This document shows, piece by piece, positions 39,983 to 51,900 of a DNA stretch of 64,000 nucleotides. Source of the stretch: Corythucha ciliata (taxonomy: Eukaryota; Arthropoda; Insecta; Hemiptera; Tingidae). How positions within the stretch are numbered: the stretch's first letter is position 1; each line of letters begins with the position of its first letter. Where the stretch lies: NCBI GenBank assembly GCA_038030265.1, contig CM075943.1, positions 2,108,001-2,172,000 on the forward strand, read 5' to 3'. Under the pieces are notes generated by a model, which searched no databases, was not told the DNA's origin, and saw nothing but the letters and a program-made list of their open reading frames with translations. A program made the translations under genes and the position numbers.

Positions 39983-40933
39983 TTACGCACAACACTGACG
40001 TTTTATTATTTGGACGAGGTGTCTCTTCCACGGTTTAGCGAACCCCAACGGCTTCACCAAATACGTATAGTCGCCAAGAACTTCTTCTACTTCGGCCTTG
40101 ACCCATTTCCGTTTGTCCGCATTCTCTCGGTAGACTCGTACATAGACAGTCTCGCCCTTTTCGAAATGCACCATTCGACCTTTTCGTTTATTAGCGCCAT
40201 CTTCCCCCTTGAGTTTTTCTTCCTTAAAATCTCTCCGAAAAATGTCTAGCCTGGTCCTCAATTCTCTTCCGAACATGAGTTTTGCCGGCGATTCTCCCGT
40301 CGTACAGTGCATCGACGTCCTGTAATGAAACAAATATCTTGACATCGCCGCATCAATACTGGCCTCACAATTCGAATCTCGCAAAATTTTTTTAATTCCG
40401 TTTTTGAAACTTTTAACACTGTTTTCTGCGGCGCCATTACTTGCAGGATGAAAAGGAGGAACTCGCACATGATGAACAGCATTCGATTTACAAAATTCAG
40501 CGAATTTCGCTGAAGAAAACTGCGGTCCGTTGTCCGAAACCACAACCTTTGGAAGTCCGAACCGCGAAAATACATCTCTCAGTTTATTTAGCGTGGCCGA
40601 TGTGTCTGTTCTCTTATTCATATTGTACACTTCCACCCATTTGCTGAAAGCATCTGTGATAATTAAGAACATCTTCCCATTTAGTGGTCCGAGAAAGTCC
40701 ACGTGCACCCGTTCAAAAGGAACCGTAGCACTCGACCAGGGTTTTGGCACGGCTTTTGCTGGCTCTGCCCGTTGCTCCATGCAAATCGGACAACTCTTAA
40801 CATACTTCTCAATTGCTTCATATCGTGACGGCCACCAGAAATACGACCTTGCCTTGTTCTTCATCTTCATCACACCTTGATGAGCGAGATGAAGTTCCTT
40901 TAAAAGTCTTTCTCGAAAAATACCCGGCATCAA
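39983..40933 (-). pseudogene. gypsy integrase
   Basis: About 316 codons. The HHCC zinc-binding region comes first (ELHLAHQGVMKMKNKARSYF, CPICMEQ), then the catalytic core with Asp in VHVDFLGPLNG, Asp in VVSDNGPQFSS and Glu in NGAAENSVKSFKNG. The C-terminal part has GETVYVRVYRENADKRKW and LVKPLGFAKPWKRH. It would insert the cDNA into the genome. All catalytic residues are kept, but a one-base slip in the C5 run near 40945 separates it from the RT frame, and no chromodomain follows. Stop at 39983. Confidence 0.85.
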
Positions 40934-42150
40934 TATCCGGTACCCCCAATGAGGACCCCCTTTTCAATATTTAATTCCGACCTTCTTCTGAAGTAGGGCT
41001 CGATGCGTTTGTCAACCTGTTCAGGCCAACCGTCCCTTACAAAAAGAAAAACTTTACTTAATTCGCTATCTTTCCTGGTTGCCTTTGATATTTCTTTTAA
41101 ATCAATAGCCAATACATCGTCTAGTAAATTCAAATCAGAGCCGTCTTCATTTTCAAAGTCATCTTCCTTAGTATTCGGCAGCCGAGAAAGTCCATCAGCT
41201 GCGTTATTCAAGCTCTTCAAGTACTTCAACTCGTAATCAAATCCAGAAATAAACAGCGCCCATCGCTGTAGCCTGCCAGCTGCCATTTCAGGAACGCCTT
41301 TGTTCTCCCCGAAAAGAGCCAACAAGGGCTTGTGATCCGAAAAAAGTATGAATTTTCTACCGATCAAGTAGTGATAGAATTTTTTTACTCCCCAATATAA
41401 CGCCAAAGCTTCTTTATGAATGACCGAATATTTCCTCTCCGCACTGTTCAAACTACGAGAAGCAAAGCATATTGGCCTATTTGAGCCGTCTTCCATTTCA
41501 TTCATTAACACAGCTCCTAAACCAGTTTTTGATGCATCGCAAATTAACTTGACCGGTTTTTTTGGATCGAAATGCACTAAAACTTGGTGGCTTAGCACTT
41601 CTTCTTTTGCTTTATTAAACGCCTTTTCACATTTATCGACCAGTCGAATTTCACACCTTTTTGAAGTAAGGCAGTATAAAGGTTGCAAAATATCAGACAA
41701 ATTTCTCACAAATCTTCCGTAGAAGTTAACAAATCCCGTGAAAGCTCGAACCTCACTAACATTTTTAGGCCTTGGCATTGTACGGACTGCCTCAGTTTTC
41801 GTTTCGTCCTTTGAAATGCCCTCCCTAGTAATTTTGTGGCCCAAATACGCGATTTCTTTTTTGAAAAATTCACACTTCTTAAAATTTAGCCGGAAACCCG
41901 CTTCACTCAGACGTTGCATTACCATTCTTAAGTTGGAAAAATGTTCGTCTCTAGTGCGCCCAGTTACGATTAAATCGTCTAAAAAGTTGCGAACCCCTGG
42001 AACGCCCTGTATACATTTCTCCACGACCCTTTGAAAAATTGCTACAGCTGGCTTGGTACCAAATGGAAGTCTATTCACTTTGTAAACCCCTCGATGAGTT
42101 GACCATGCCAACAGCAACGCGCAAATCCAGTTTAGTGAATTGTTGACCAC
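40930..42150 (-). pseudogene. gypsy reverse transcriptase (second half) and RNase H
   Basis: Starts out of frame with the upstream part. Recognisable are STHRGVYKVNRLPFGTKPAV, the catalytic FLDDLIVTGR (F-L-D-D), KKCEFFKKEIAYLGHKITRE, AFTGFVNFYGRFVRNLSDIL, then RNase H-like VKLICDASKTGLGAVLMNE, FASRSLNSAERKYSVIHKEA and FSDHKPLLALF, ending in LSRLPNT. About 40-50 bp around the RT motif A region (after FTKLDL) appear lost near 42100, with a frame change. The enzyme cannot be made as one protein. Confidence 0.85.
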
Positions 42151-43768
42151 CTTGCAAATTAAACCACAGGTCTTCCACGTGAGGTAACGGATACTGTACG
42201 TCTTCTATGTACTTGTTAACAGTTAACTTGTAGTTTGCACACAACCGTATTGACTTGCCATCCGACTTTAGCACAGGCTCCAGAGGTGTACCCCAGGGGC
42301 TATAATTAACTTTTTCAATCATCCCCTCGGCTTCCAAACGGTCAAGTTCATCATCTACCAGTTTCTTAAAAGCAAACGGAATTTGACGGGGCTTCAAGAA
42401 CTTAGGCTTAGCTTCGCTGCTCACTTTCAATTGAATTTTTTCATACTTGTACAAGCCTACTCCATCTTGAAAAACGCTAGCAAACTCCCGTGACAAACTC
42501 TCCTGCAACCGCTCATTTTCCGTCTCTGTCTGTACTTCCGCTATGTTAAAGACGTCGTTATCAAATTCTTTCAACCAGTCTCTACCCAATAGAAGTTTGG
42601 AGCTTTTCGGTACGACGTATAAATGACCGTAACGCATCTTCCCTTTCCACTCGACCTGGACCGACAGCTCACCTACCGGCCTCACTATCTCTCCCGAAAA
42701 GCTCTTCAATTTAATTGTCGATGGAGACAACGATGAGAACGAAAGTTTCTTTTTATAAACTTGGAAAGGTAAAATCGAAACCCCTGCACCTGTATCTACT
42801 TCCATTTCGAAATGAATTTTGTTGATCAACACGCGAGCGGTAATTGGGCTGACTGAGTTTAACCCTTCTAATGAACGCATGTCGACTAAATTTGTCTCCT
42901 CTTCATCGACACACGCTTCAGTCTCATTAACAGAGGTTTTGGACTTGCAAACTACTGCCAAATGACCCTGTTTCTTGCATTTTCTGCATCGGTAACTCTT
43001 ATAGCGACAATCAGAAAAAGAATGGTTACCTTTGCCACAATGAACGCAAGTAGCAAGGCTCCCATCTTGCTTTCGATTCAATTTACCGATCGCGTTAGTG
43101 CCCTCAGTGACTTGAAAGACGCCGGCGCCTGATTCTCTCACCGTTTGCACTGGCCGACGCTTTTCATTCGATTCTTTCTTCAAAGCCAGCTCGTAGAGTT
43201 CCAACAAACTTTTTTCCCTTGGATCCTCCTCGCACAGTCTATCTAAAATTGATGACTGGATCATGCCACAAACGAACTTTTCTTTTAACGCAAAATCTAA
43301 TTGCCCTCCAAATTTGCACTCTGCCGCGCCCTTCTTTACCCGTACGAACCACTGAGCCACTGGTTCGTCTATTTCTTGATTCATTCGGTAGAATTCAATG
43401 CGCTTCCTGAAAACAGAAACGGTTAGCGAAAACTGCCGCGGCATAATTGAGCATATTTCATCGAATGTTTTTTGTGATGGAAGCTCCGGATCACACAAAT
43501 TAGGTAAATACTCATAAGCTTCGGTCCCCATGACTGTGATTACAACCGATATCTTTCTCTCTTCTTCTACTGCATTTACTATGAAAAATTCCTTTAACCT
43601 CTCTTCATAAATCTTCCAGTCATCTCCATTTATTGAAAACTCCGGTAAACTTCCAAGATTTAACGATCGGAAAGTAAATACTGTGGAGATGTCCGGAGAA
43701 GTCATGCTATTAGGAGACAGCATCCGTGCCGCAGCCGCTCTCTTCTTTGGCTTCATCCTCGTCGTCAA
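42071..43768 (-). pseudogene. gypsy gag, protease and start of RT
   Basis: 565 codons. Gag capsid-like region (GDDWKIYEERLKEFFIVNAV, MPRQFSLTVSVFRKRIEFYR). Two knuckles (CVHCGKGNHSFSDC and CRKCKKQGHLAVVC). An aspartic protease (MEVDTGAGVSILPFQVY with DTGA, then LLLGRDWLKEF). The RT fingers are KPRQIPFAFKKLVDDELDRL, SPWGTPLEPVLKSDG and VEDLWFNLQGGQQFTKLDL. The true frame is lost after FTKLDL. The start (Met at 43768 or 43756) lies almost on the boundary to the LINE, so promoter and 5' LTR are gone. Confidence 0.87.
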
Positions 43769-43773
43769 AAATG

Positions 43774-44814
43774 TTATGTCCTAAAATAAGAACAACTTTG
43801 TACGGAGAAACAATGGAATTTCTCAAACCGTATAGTGTGATAGCTGCCAGATTTGTAACCAGAAAAGTGAATGGAATAGATGAAAACACTGGGACAGTTA
43901 TTCTGACATTTAAGGGAAAGGTCCTCCCTGACGTCATATACGCGGCTTATCAAAGATTTAGAGTACGGCCTTACATAAATGCTCCGAGGAGGTGCTTTAG
44001 GTGCCAAAACTTTGGACATACACAGGGCAGGTGCAAGAATGAAGAAACCTGCGAGTGTGGCAAGCCGGCTCACGCAAATGTGGATAGTGAAGAATGTGAC
44101 GTCCCACCAAAGTGTGTCAATTGTGGTGGAGCTCACAAAGCAGGAGACAGAACGTGCCCAGTGTATAAAACGGAATTTGAAATTCAAAGGGTCATGGTCA
44201 CGCAAAATATTAGCTTTTTTCAAGCGAAAGCCTATGTAGCTGGAGGTGGCATTAAGCCTGGAGTCTCGTATGCGGGCGCCGCGGCTCATGGCCGAGTGCA
44301 AGCTCCGCAGACCAAGACCCCAGAGACCCTGTATAGGAATCGCCCTCCCAAACAAAAAAACCTTCGTAGTGGGGAGGTAGTGACAGAAACCCCAACCCCC
44401 CCGAAAACTAATAAATGGAATTCCCCGAATGCTCCGTTCGTTGCGGATATTGAACTAGAGATCCAAAATGTAAATAGAGGAAATGAAACTACTAATAATT
44501 CAGATAAGAGCGTTCCCCTGTTGAAGGCTTCTGATGATAGCGCGAACACCCAGAAGGAAGTTGCACCTAAGAGTCTTACAGGGAAGATAGAAAGACCGAT
44601 GGAGGAAACTGGAGGAGTTGAACTGGGATTATTGGTAGATTTTGGTGTTGACTCTGCCAACTCCCAGCCTCGGGATATCATTGCTGAGGGAACCCCAGAC
44701 CAATCGGATTCTAACGGCCAGGAAGAAGGGAGCCAGAGCCCTGGTAATAAGGGATGGCGAAAAGGAAGAAGAGGAAATTGGGAGGAGCAAAAAAAGAAAG
44801 GAAGACGAAAATGA
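43774..44814 (+). pseudogene. LINE ORF1 (gag-like), N-terminally truncated
   Basis: Good homology starts at KMLCPKIRTTLYGETMEFLK, right after antisense gypsy sequence that supplies the preceding open codons. Three knuckles: CFRCQNFGHTQGRC, CECGKPAHANVDSEEC and CVNCGGAHKAGDRTC. QNISFFQAKAYVAGGG follows, matching the EKNISYSEARQFL motif of the other LINE. The tail is Lys/Arg/Glu/Gly-rich (KGRRGNWEEQKKKGRRK). The open frame is intact apart from the missing N-terminus. It would bind LINE RNA. Confidence 0.82.
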
Positions 44815-44889
44815 CTAGTTTGACGCCAGCCTTGCATCTGTAATTCATATGGATAATCATATTCTACAGTGGTATATGATTATGAGTAG

Positions 44890-47800
44890 TACCAACATTC
44901 AGATGAACTTAGATTCCTGATATCAGAGCACTCGCCATTCCTAATAGCGCTTCAGGAAACACATTTTTCAAATTCCTTCTATTCGGCCCCACCACAATAT
45001 GCGCTATTCCATAGGAGTTGTGAGGTGCGAGATGGTGGAAGGCGACACGGGGGGACTGCTGTCATGGTTAAAAACTCTTGCAACCCATCGGAAGTGCCAA
45101 CGCACTCACCCCTTCAAGCCGTTGCAATCCGAATAGTTTTTCCGCTTACTGTTACAGTGTGTTCACTTTACCTACCAGACAACTCGTGGGATCCAGAAGA
45201 TCTTCGGAACCTGATAGCATCCCTACCACCACCGGTTTTAATACTTACCGACTCAAACTGTCACCATGCTTCATGGGGATCAAATCGAAGCACGCGGATT
45301 GGAGAAACTCTTGCTAATATATTGTCTGATAATAACTTAATTGTGCTAAATAATGGTTCCCCCACCCATTTCACTTCCAGCTCCGGCACATCTGACGCAA
45401 TTGACCTGAGCATTGTGAGTACGAGTCTTGCAACTGCCTTCGACTGGAGTGTCCTTTCCGATCTCCATCATTCGGATCACTATCCGATCCTTATTTCCCA
45501 GACGGTTTGCACCCAGGATTATAACTTGTACCCCGAACGATGGGTACTACAACAGGCTGACTGGGATAAATATTCGCAAAGCCTTTCCATACCTACACTC
45601 ACTGGCAACCTCGATCTAGACGTACAAAATATGACTGATGCGATCAATTATGCTGCTAGTCAGGCGATCCCTCGTAAATCCCGCAACCAAACGCGCCCAT
45701 CAGTACCGTGGTGGAATGAGGAGATACGTCATGCCAACCGTGACAAAAAAAGAGCTTTTAATTGGTATAAAAAACATCCTTCAAATGATAATTTGATTGC
45801 CTTTAAACGGCTAAGAGCGCATGAACGTCGGTTGAAGGTGACTGCGAAGAGGGATTCATGGCGAAGATACGTCGCACAAATTAATTCCTCGACCACGAGT
45901 CGAGAGGTATGGCGAAGAGTTAGATCCCTGAAAGGCGTTTCTAATTGTGAACGCCCTGTGGCGATAATTACCCCGACAGGCGACATTGCGCGCGAGCCGT
46001 TGGATGTTGCTAATTACATCGCGGACCACATGGAACACGTAACAACCCCCGGAACAGCGGATCCACCAATACAGTTGCCACCGGAAAATATCCTTGCCTC
46101 AGTGCACCCTGAAATAGAAAATTATAACGTTCCATTCAGGCTTTTCGAGCTTGACCATTTCATAGCAGAGCTACCGTGCAATAAAGCCCCGGGGCCTGAT
46201 GGTATACCCAATGAGATGCTGAAACATTTGCCCGGTCATTGCAAGAAACAACTACTAGACCTTTATAATTCCTTGTGGACTCGACACTGCTACCCGGAAG
46301 CATGGAAATTAGCACACGTTGTCCCTGTCCTAAAACCTGGAAAAAATCCTCTCGAAGTTGCCAGCTATCGCCCCATTTCTCTTACGTGCGGCCTTGGTAA
46401 ACTTTTTGAGAAGTTGATCAACTATAGATTGATGAAAGTATTGGAGCAGCGGGAGCTTATTAATCCCTCACAGACTGCATTTCGCGAGGGTCATTCGACT
46501 GAGGACCAGTTGCTCCTAGTGGAAAACCATATTCTGAATGCTTTTCTAAATCGTGAACACGTCACAGCAATATTTTTTGACTTGAAAAACGCTTTTGATA
46601 AGGTGAGCTGTGTGTCAATAATCCAACAGTTATCACGATGGGGTTTCAAGGGCAATCTTCCACTCATGCTCCAGAACTTCCTAACTGACCGAGTTTTCTC
46701 AGTTCGAATAGGTAACACCTATTCCTCTAAGCGTGAGCAATTGACTGGTATACCACAGGGGTCAGTATTGAGCGTTACATTATTTCTTATAGCCGTAAAT
46801 GAAATAACGGACGGCCTTCCTGCTGGTGTGTCTGCGTCTATCTATGCTGATGACCTTCTGCTTTATGCGACAGATCCCTCAGCTCCCCAGGAATTGTCTG
46901 AGCTACAAATTGCTATAAACCACCTTGTGCAAAATGCTAAAAGTATTGGGCTCCATTTCTCGCGCGAAAAAACAGCCGCAGTTCATTTCTGCCGACTGCG
47001 GGCTCGTCATGACCCTCCATCACTAACCTTAATGGATTCCCCCGTGCCGTACCAAGAGTCGCATAAATTTCTGGGTGTTGTTCTGGATAAGCAGCTTCGC
47101 TGGAAAGAGCACATTCACCAGGTTAATATCCATTGCACCAAAATCCTCAATATAATACGAATGTTATCTAGTCATAAATGGGGTTCAGAACCCTGTACCC
47201 TTGTAAAAATTTGGAACTGTCTTGCGCGATCGAAGATTGAATATGGAGTCCAGGCGTATAGCTCAGCAAGAAAGAGTTGGCTTTTGCCATTAGAAAGAAC
47301 GTATCAAGCGGGGCTTCGCATCGCCCTTGGAGCCTATCGGACAACCCCTTGCGATGACTTGTATGTTTTGTCAAAAATCTTCCACTGAAGTATCGTTTCC
47401 AACAGCTTATTCTAAATTACTCAGCGGCCATCCAGTCTAAAACTTTTCACATTTTCCATAAACCTCTGTTCGACGTCGGGGACTCCAGTGAATATTCCGC
47501 CCTCCCAAGCCGCTCCCGACCCATCTCTGTTCGACTAAAGGAAGCACTCGTTAGGTACCAAACTCAACTCCATCCCACAGTCCCGTATATAAGATCCGAG
47601 GTACATCCGTGGTTGTATCCCGATTTCAACATTGATGCCTCCCTCATAAAGCACTCAAAAACTCAAGTGCTGGCCGAGGAGTTCAGACTTCTTTTTAATG
47701 AAGCTATAACCAAATATGGTGGCTTCACAAAAATTTACACCGATGGTTCGAGAATGGCCTCCGGAGTAGGTTGTACATACTACTCCCCGTCGATCACCAC

Positions 47801-48548
47801 TTTCCTCTGTCCATTGCCGCCATTCTTTTCCGTTTACTCGGCAGAACTATACGGAATCTCTTTTGCACTTGACTTTTGCCTAACCCACGACTCACTATCA
47901 TATTTACTACTTGTTGATTCCTTCAGTGCTCTAGCAGCGATAAACAACAAGTTTGCGAGAGACCCGGCTGTAGTAATGATTCACCAAAAACTTTATTCAT
48001 TAAACCAGGCAGGCAAATCAATAATGTTCTTTTGGACCCCAAGCCATGTTGGAATACATGGGAATACTTGCGTAGATTCGCTGGCAAAGATTGCGGCTCG
48101 GTCCCAGCCCTACAGCAGTTTATAACCCGCCAGATTAGATGATGAAAAAGCGCGAATTCGCCAGCTGGTATGGAAGGAGTGGACCTTCAACTGGGAAAGC
48201 AGCTCTTCACAGCTGCGAACAATTATAGCGGAGCCTTCGTTATACTCACCCCCAGTGCAGATGACCCGGAAAGATTCGATAGTCATCCTCCGACTTCGAA
48301 CAGGTCACACTCGACTAACTAAAAGTCATTATTTCACTAGGCAAGGCATAGGCACATGTGAGAATTGCGGGGCCCCGATCACTGTTGCCCACATTCTCAT
48401 CGAATGTCCGAGATATGAGGCTGATAGGCAGAGGAATGCGCTCCCGGGACCGGGAGATAAGAGCCTTGCTGCACTCCTTTCTACTAATGCATACCTGCAA
48501 AATATTATCAAGTTCCTGCAAAGAATTAACTTATTCCACTCAATCTAG
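44890..48548 (+). pseudogene. LINE ORF2 (endonuclease, RT, RNase H), two breaks
   Basis: Endonuclease: ISEHSPFLIALQETHF upstream of 45025, LILTDSNCHHASWGSN and HHSDHYPI. RT: NKAPGPDGIPNEML, SYRPISLTCGLGKLFEKLI, FFDLKNAFDKV, GIPQGSVLSVTLFLIAVNEI and the catalytic SIYADDLLLYA. After a frameshift near 47375 (LYVLSK) the RNase H has IYTDGSRMASGVG, SAELYGISFAL, LVDSFSALAAI and TPSHVGIHGNTCVDSLAK, so all catalytic residues are kept. TAA at 48123 is followed in the same frame by the C-terminus with C-x2-C-x7-H-x4-C (CENCGAPITVAHILIEC), ending at 48546. Two lesions make it inactive, but it decayed recently. Confidence 0.88.
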
Positions 48549-48956
48549 TCATTATCTTCAGTTGCATCTGGGCTAGTGAAGTAAACATTACATTATGGCT
48601 GTGATACTGGTTGTCCAGTGGTGTTAGTGACTAGGCTGTGGAAAGGATATTGATTTCTTCTAGTCAAGTTTTTCAGTTCAGTAATAACATACTATTTACC
48701 TTAATTTAGTTTTATTAGTTTCTTATAGGAATTGTGATATCTGGCCAGTGATAAATTTCCAGTCAAAGTAACTGGGATGAAATCCGACGAAGTCCTGAAA
48801 CGGCACACAAAGTAGCAAGCTGATAAATTATGACATCGCACAAAGTATACTTATCTGACGAATAATGTTGAACACCAATATGAAGAACTAAGCTGAAGGC
48901 CAAAACCTTGGAAATAACCATTGATACGTACTTGTCTGAATGGGCTAATGACCTCG

Positions 48957-49791
48957 AGGGGGGCCGAAGCCTCGCGACCAGCCCTCGCGCCAGCTCGTGT
49001 ACACGCTACGGCAGGCCGTCGGGCCTGGGGAAAGGTGAGTCAGACTGTAAATAATAAATGGGGCAGATTGTAGCTTGGAGGAAGTGCTGCAACCCAACAT
49101 TGTTCGGGAGCGCAGTGGAGCATTGCGGATTTTTGATGGTAGTGCAGGACGACGCTCCTTTAATGATGGTAATGAGGGTGAATGCCAAAGCATCAAAAGA
49201 TATCGCTCCGGCAGCTGGCTGGCGAACAGAGTTATAAGTTAATTAGGGATTATTAGTACGTTATTACGTAGTACGTAAGTAGGGATTATTATTAGTATTA
49301 TTACGTTATTAGTAAATTAGGGATTATTGTGCAGAAATGGCTAAATTAAAGTAGAGAGTCACACTGAGTGGTAATTTTTGTCAAATACATAAGAGCAAAT
49401 TAACTAAAAACGTCGAAATTCATAGTAGTAAATGCACTCTATTTGACAGCCAGCTTGCTGGGGCTTTCTTTCTATCGAGAGGTTTCGATAGAAGGTTTTT
49501 GCCAAGAAAGTGGCAAAAGTCGCTTGTAAACTGGAATATTCACCTTCCCCCCCCCCCATCACAGGACTCACCATTCAAGCAGAAAACTGCAAATTAACAA
49601 ATTAAGGCCCCAGTATCTGATGATTAAATCAGAATCTGACTTAAATGATAGTTTTCCGGTTGAACTAACTTTTGAGGGAGACTTCTTTGTGCGCTGCCCC
49701 CACCCCCCCTCTTGTCCCTTGATGTACAAACCCGAGGACATTGGTAATCGGCACTAACTTGATACATTTTTTACATCAGCGTTGCTTGAAA
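48957..49791 (+). repeat. Dispersed repeat Q, longest copy
   Basis: Starts GGGGGGCCGAAGCCTCGCGA and runs to GCGTTGCTTGAAAT. Sub-parts recur at 12465-12665, 28845-29426 and 55826-55931. The middle (49195-49465) is a family P core palindrome (GATATCGCTCCGGCAGCTGG versus its inverse near 49460). It is a composite mobile unit; the termini of the whole are not defined. No protein is encoded. Confidence 0.75.
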
Positions 49792-50010
49792 TAGCCCAAA
49801 ATCGATTGAAACGAAAAAAAAAATAAAAACGATTCATTCTTATGGAGGGTGACAATGGAGGCACTCAATGTCATCTCGAAAGCTGCTTCTATTGAGTGTT
49901 CAAAAATCTATACATCTAAGTTTCTATCGACTCTAAACCACTTTTTTCTGGAATCCTCTTCCTCAAATTCTAAAGGTACTTGAACGTTTTGAAAACCCTG
50001 TCAAGAATAG

Positions 50011-50047
50011 AGAGCTCGATCCGCACTGTGCATTGCGGATCGAGCTC
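50011..50047. repeat. Perfect short hairpin
   Basis: AGAGCTCGATCCGCA and TGCGGATCGAGCTCT are exact inverse copies of 15 bp around a 7-base loop. It lies 140 bp beyond the cuticle gene stop codon. Function unknown; a small inverted-repeat remnant is as likely as an RNA signal. Confidence 0.7.
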
Positions 50048-50187
50048 TTTTAGCAGGTCTTCAGCCTTCTTCCATTAAAACAGACACTTGTAAAGCCAGG
50101 GGTTTTTTTTTTTTTTTTTTAATACTCTTCATTTAAAGGAACAACCATATTCACTCGTTTTTGTGTTATTAATAATTATTCAAGCTT

Positions 50188-50523
50188 TCAAAAATAAGCG
50201 GCGGCGGTGTATGGGGAAAGGTAGGCGGCTGAAGGAGCGTAGTAAGGGGCGGCAGCGGCGACATAGGGCGAATTGACATATGCAGCCGATGCGACGTACG
50301 GTGATGCCAGGTATGGTGAAGCTACGTAAGGTGATGTGTAGTAGGGAGAGGCGGCGAAGACGGCTCGTTTGTCACGTTGCTCTGCAGCAAAGACAACGGC
50401 GACGAGACTGAAGAGAACAATCTGACCGACAAAAAAAAACATAATAAAAATAAATAATTGTTTTTTTCTCTCACCTCCTTTTTATTAAAGTAAAACTAGA
50501 TAACTCACAGCGATGAATTTCAT
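50188..50523 (-). CDS. Cuticular-type secreted protein, Ala/Tyr/Pro/Ser-rich, two exons
   Basis: Exon 1 is 50523-50509 (MKFIA). The intron 50508-50422 starts GTGAGT and ends GGTCAG, phase 0. Exon 2 is 50421-50188. The joined protein is 82 residues: a signal peptide (MKFIAIVLFSLVAVVFA), AEQRDKRAVFAA, then short repeats of the type ASPYV / ASPYL / NSPYV and AAPYY up to the stop. It lacks an R&R chitin-binding consensus and matches low-complexity insect cuticle proteins, secreted by epidermis into the cuticle. A 4-5-residue first exon is typical of such genes. The leader only reads correctly after splicing. No damage seen. Confidence 0.85.
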
Positions 50524-50550
50524 TGTTGTTTAGTTGGTTTCTCAGGTTGA

Positions 50551-50588
50551 ACTGATAATCCTTTTCTCCACGATAGCTTGTATTTATA
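50551..50588 (-). promoter_or_regulatory. Core promoter of the cuticular gene
   Basis: On the minus strand TATAAATA (50588-50581) lies about 35 bases upstream of a TCAGT (50555-50551), which fits the arthropod initiator. The predicted transcript start is 30 bases before the ATG at 50523. Spacing and identity are those of a standard TATA plus initiator promoter. Beyond it, 50590-51590 holds no other recognised gene. Confidence 0.7.
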
Positions 50589-51593
50589 CAGACGAAATGG
50601 CCTCAAGTGGTAGATCCCTCCGCGGCGTTGTCATTTTAATATTCAGACCGAAGAACTCAAAGGTCCGAATCTTACGGTCTTGAAGAAGTCCATAAGACCA
50701 TTGCTTAACTGGGTGAGGGGCAAATGGTAAGGCGTGAGGAGCATCAGTTAATTCATTTCGTGACGAAATGAATAGAATATAGAGTAATCGGTTAAGCGAT
50801 TTTTCGAAGAAAAAGTTGCACTTGAATTCAACAATTAAAATACGTGAATGCAATTTGATTACGTAGCATTTTTTATTGGCAGCGAACTGCAGGTGTTTTG
50901 TGCTAATTTACACGAAATAAATAATAAAATGTATAAAACAAGAAAGTTGCAATACAAATAAGGATAAAATGCCTGAATTTGATTTTTTAATTACCTCATT
51001 ATTACTAATAGAATTATACAACCATTTTTCCTTAAACCAGGCAGTTTAATAAATTCTGGGCCTATTACTGAATTATTGGAATGCAAAGTTCGAAGAAGGA
51101 TTTTACAAAAATGACCCAGAACTCCGGGTTTAGTAATAAATTATTAACATATTAGCAAAATGGCAGTGTTCAGTGCTTAAAATTAGCCTCAATGCAATAA
51201 AGGCATGTTTTATATTAAACTTAATTGTACGTCTATTGGGAGGACAAATCTGCGAAGGTGTCGATTAAGTCATCAGTCATCTTCCTCATGCGGTCTTTTT
51301 CCATGGTCATTTGATCTGGAATTCAGAAACAACAAAAGACACGTCACATCGAGTCGCACAACTTTCTACATGCAAGCAGCAGCGATTTGCATTCGACCAT
51401 CCGAATATTCTTATTTTCTCTGACATTTCGAAAATAAAAAATACAGTCGACTGCGTTGAAGTTGTTATACTGACAGAATCAGCGTAAAATTCTTCCTCAG
51501 AATTCAATTATTTGGCACCCTTTCATCTACATTATATTTGCCTTATTTGCCACAGCTCGCCTCGTTCCGGCCAAAATTGAGAAATAGTAATAA

Positions 51594-51900
51594 TTTATTG
51601 CTCTTGGGGCCATCAGTCAGCGGCCCGAGCTTACAGTTGAGAAAAAGCGCAATCATTTGTTGAAACAGCGCCCATTCATGGCTAAAATGGGGGGGGAAGG
51701 AAGCATATATTTGCGGTTCAAAATGCGATAAAAAACCCTAATTTGCGGGACAAAATCTAGAAAAAGCACGAACGCAGAACTCGAGAACGCAACGTTCAGT
51801 CCAAAATTAAGAAAATTGGTACGCTAATTCGAATAGTTTATCGAGACCTTTTCACGTCTAAAGTGTATAAAAAGCGCTCGTTCACGTTAGAATCGAGAAT
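51594..51900 (-). repeat. Degenerate array D, outer part
   Basis: Units such as AAAATTGAGAAA, GTTGAGAAAAAGCGC and ATGGCTAAAATGGG repeat irregularly in the same orientation as 25255-25870. It directly flanks the left arm of the next element. Confidence 0.55.

Larger units (their letters stand above)
39815..43768 (-). mobile_element. Ty3/gypsy retrotransposon, 5' truncated
   Basis: Minus-strand gag-protease-RT-RNase H-integrase in the Ty3/gypsy order. The inverse of TGTAACGCCCTAAAAAGGGC at 39815 could be the end of the 3' LTR (39815 to about 39975). No 5' LTR exists, because the gag start abuts the LINE at 43770. Two coding breaks (about 42100, 40930) inactivate it. No envelope gene is present. 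Confidence 0.82.
43770..48560 (+). mobile_element. I-clade LINE
   Basis: ORF1 (gag-like with knuckles) is followed by ORF2 (endonuclease, RT, RNase H, C-terminal knuckle). RNase H plus the terminal knuckle is the hallmark of the I clade. The 5' end is cut at the gypsy boundary. Coding breaks: one or more slips near 44850-44920, a frameshift near 47375 and an in-frame TAA at 48123. The 3' UTR from 48549 to about 48950 contains no gene. The relic at 6153-7650 belongs to the same clade. Confidence 0.85.

Noticed and set aside
44286..44837. 183-codon minus-strand frame opposite LINE ORF1
   Set aside because: Antisense shadow of the Lys/Glu/Pro-rich ORF1 tail; no domain.
50584..50853. 89-codon minus-strand frame upstream of the cuticle gene
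   Set aside because: It covers the TATA region and has no signal peptide, domain or splice support.
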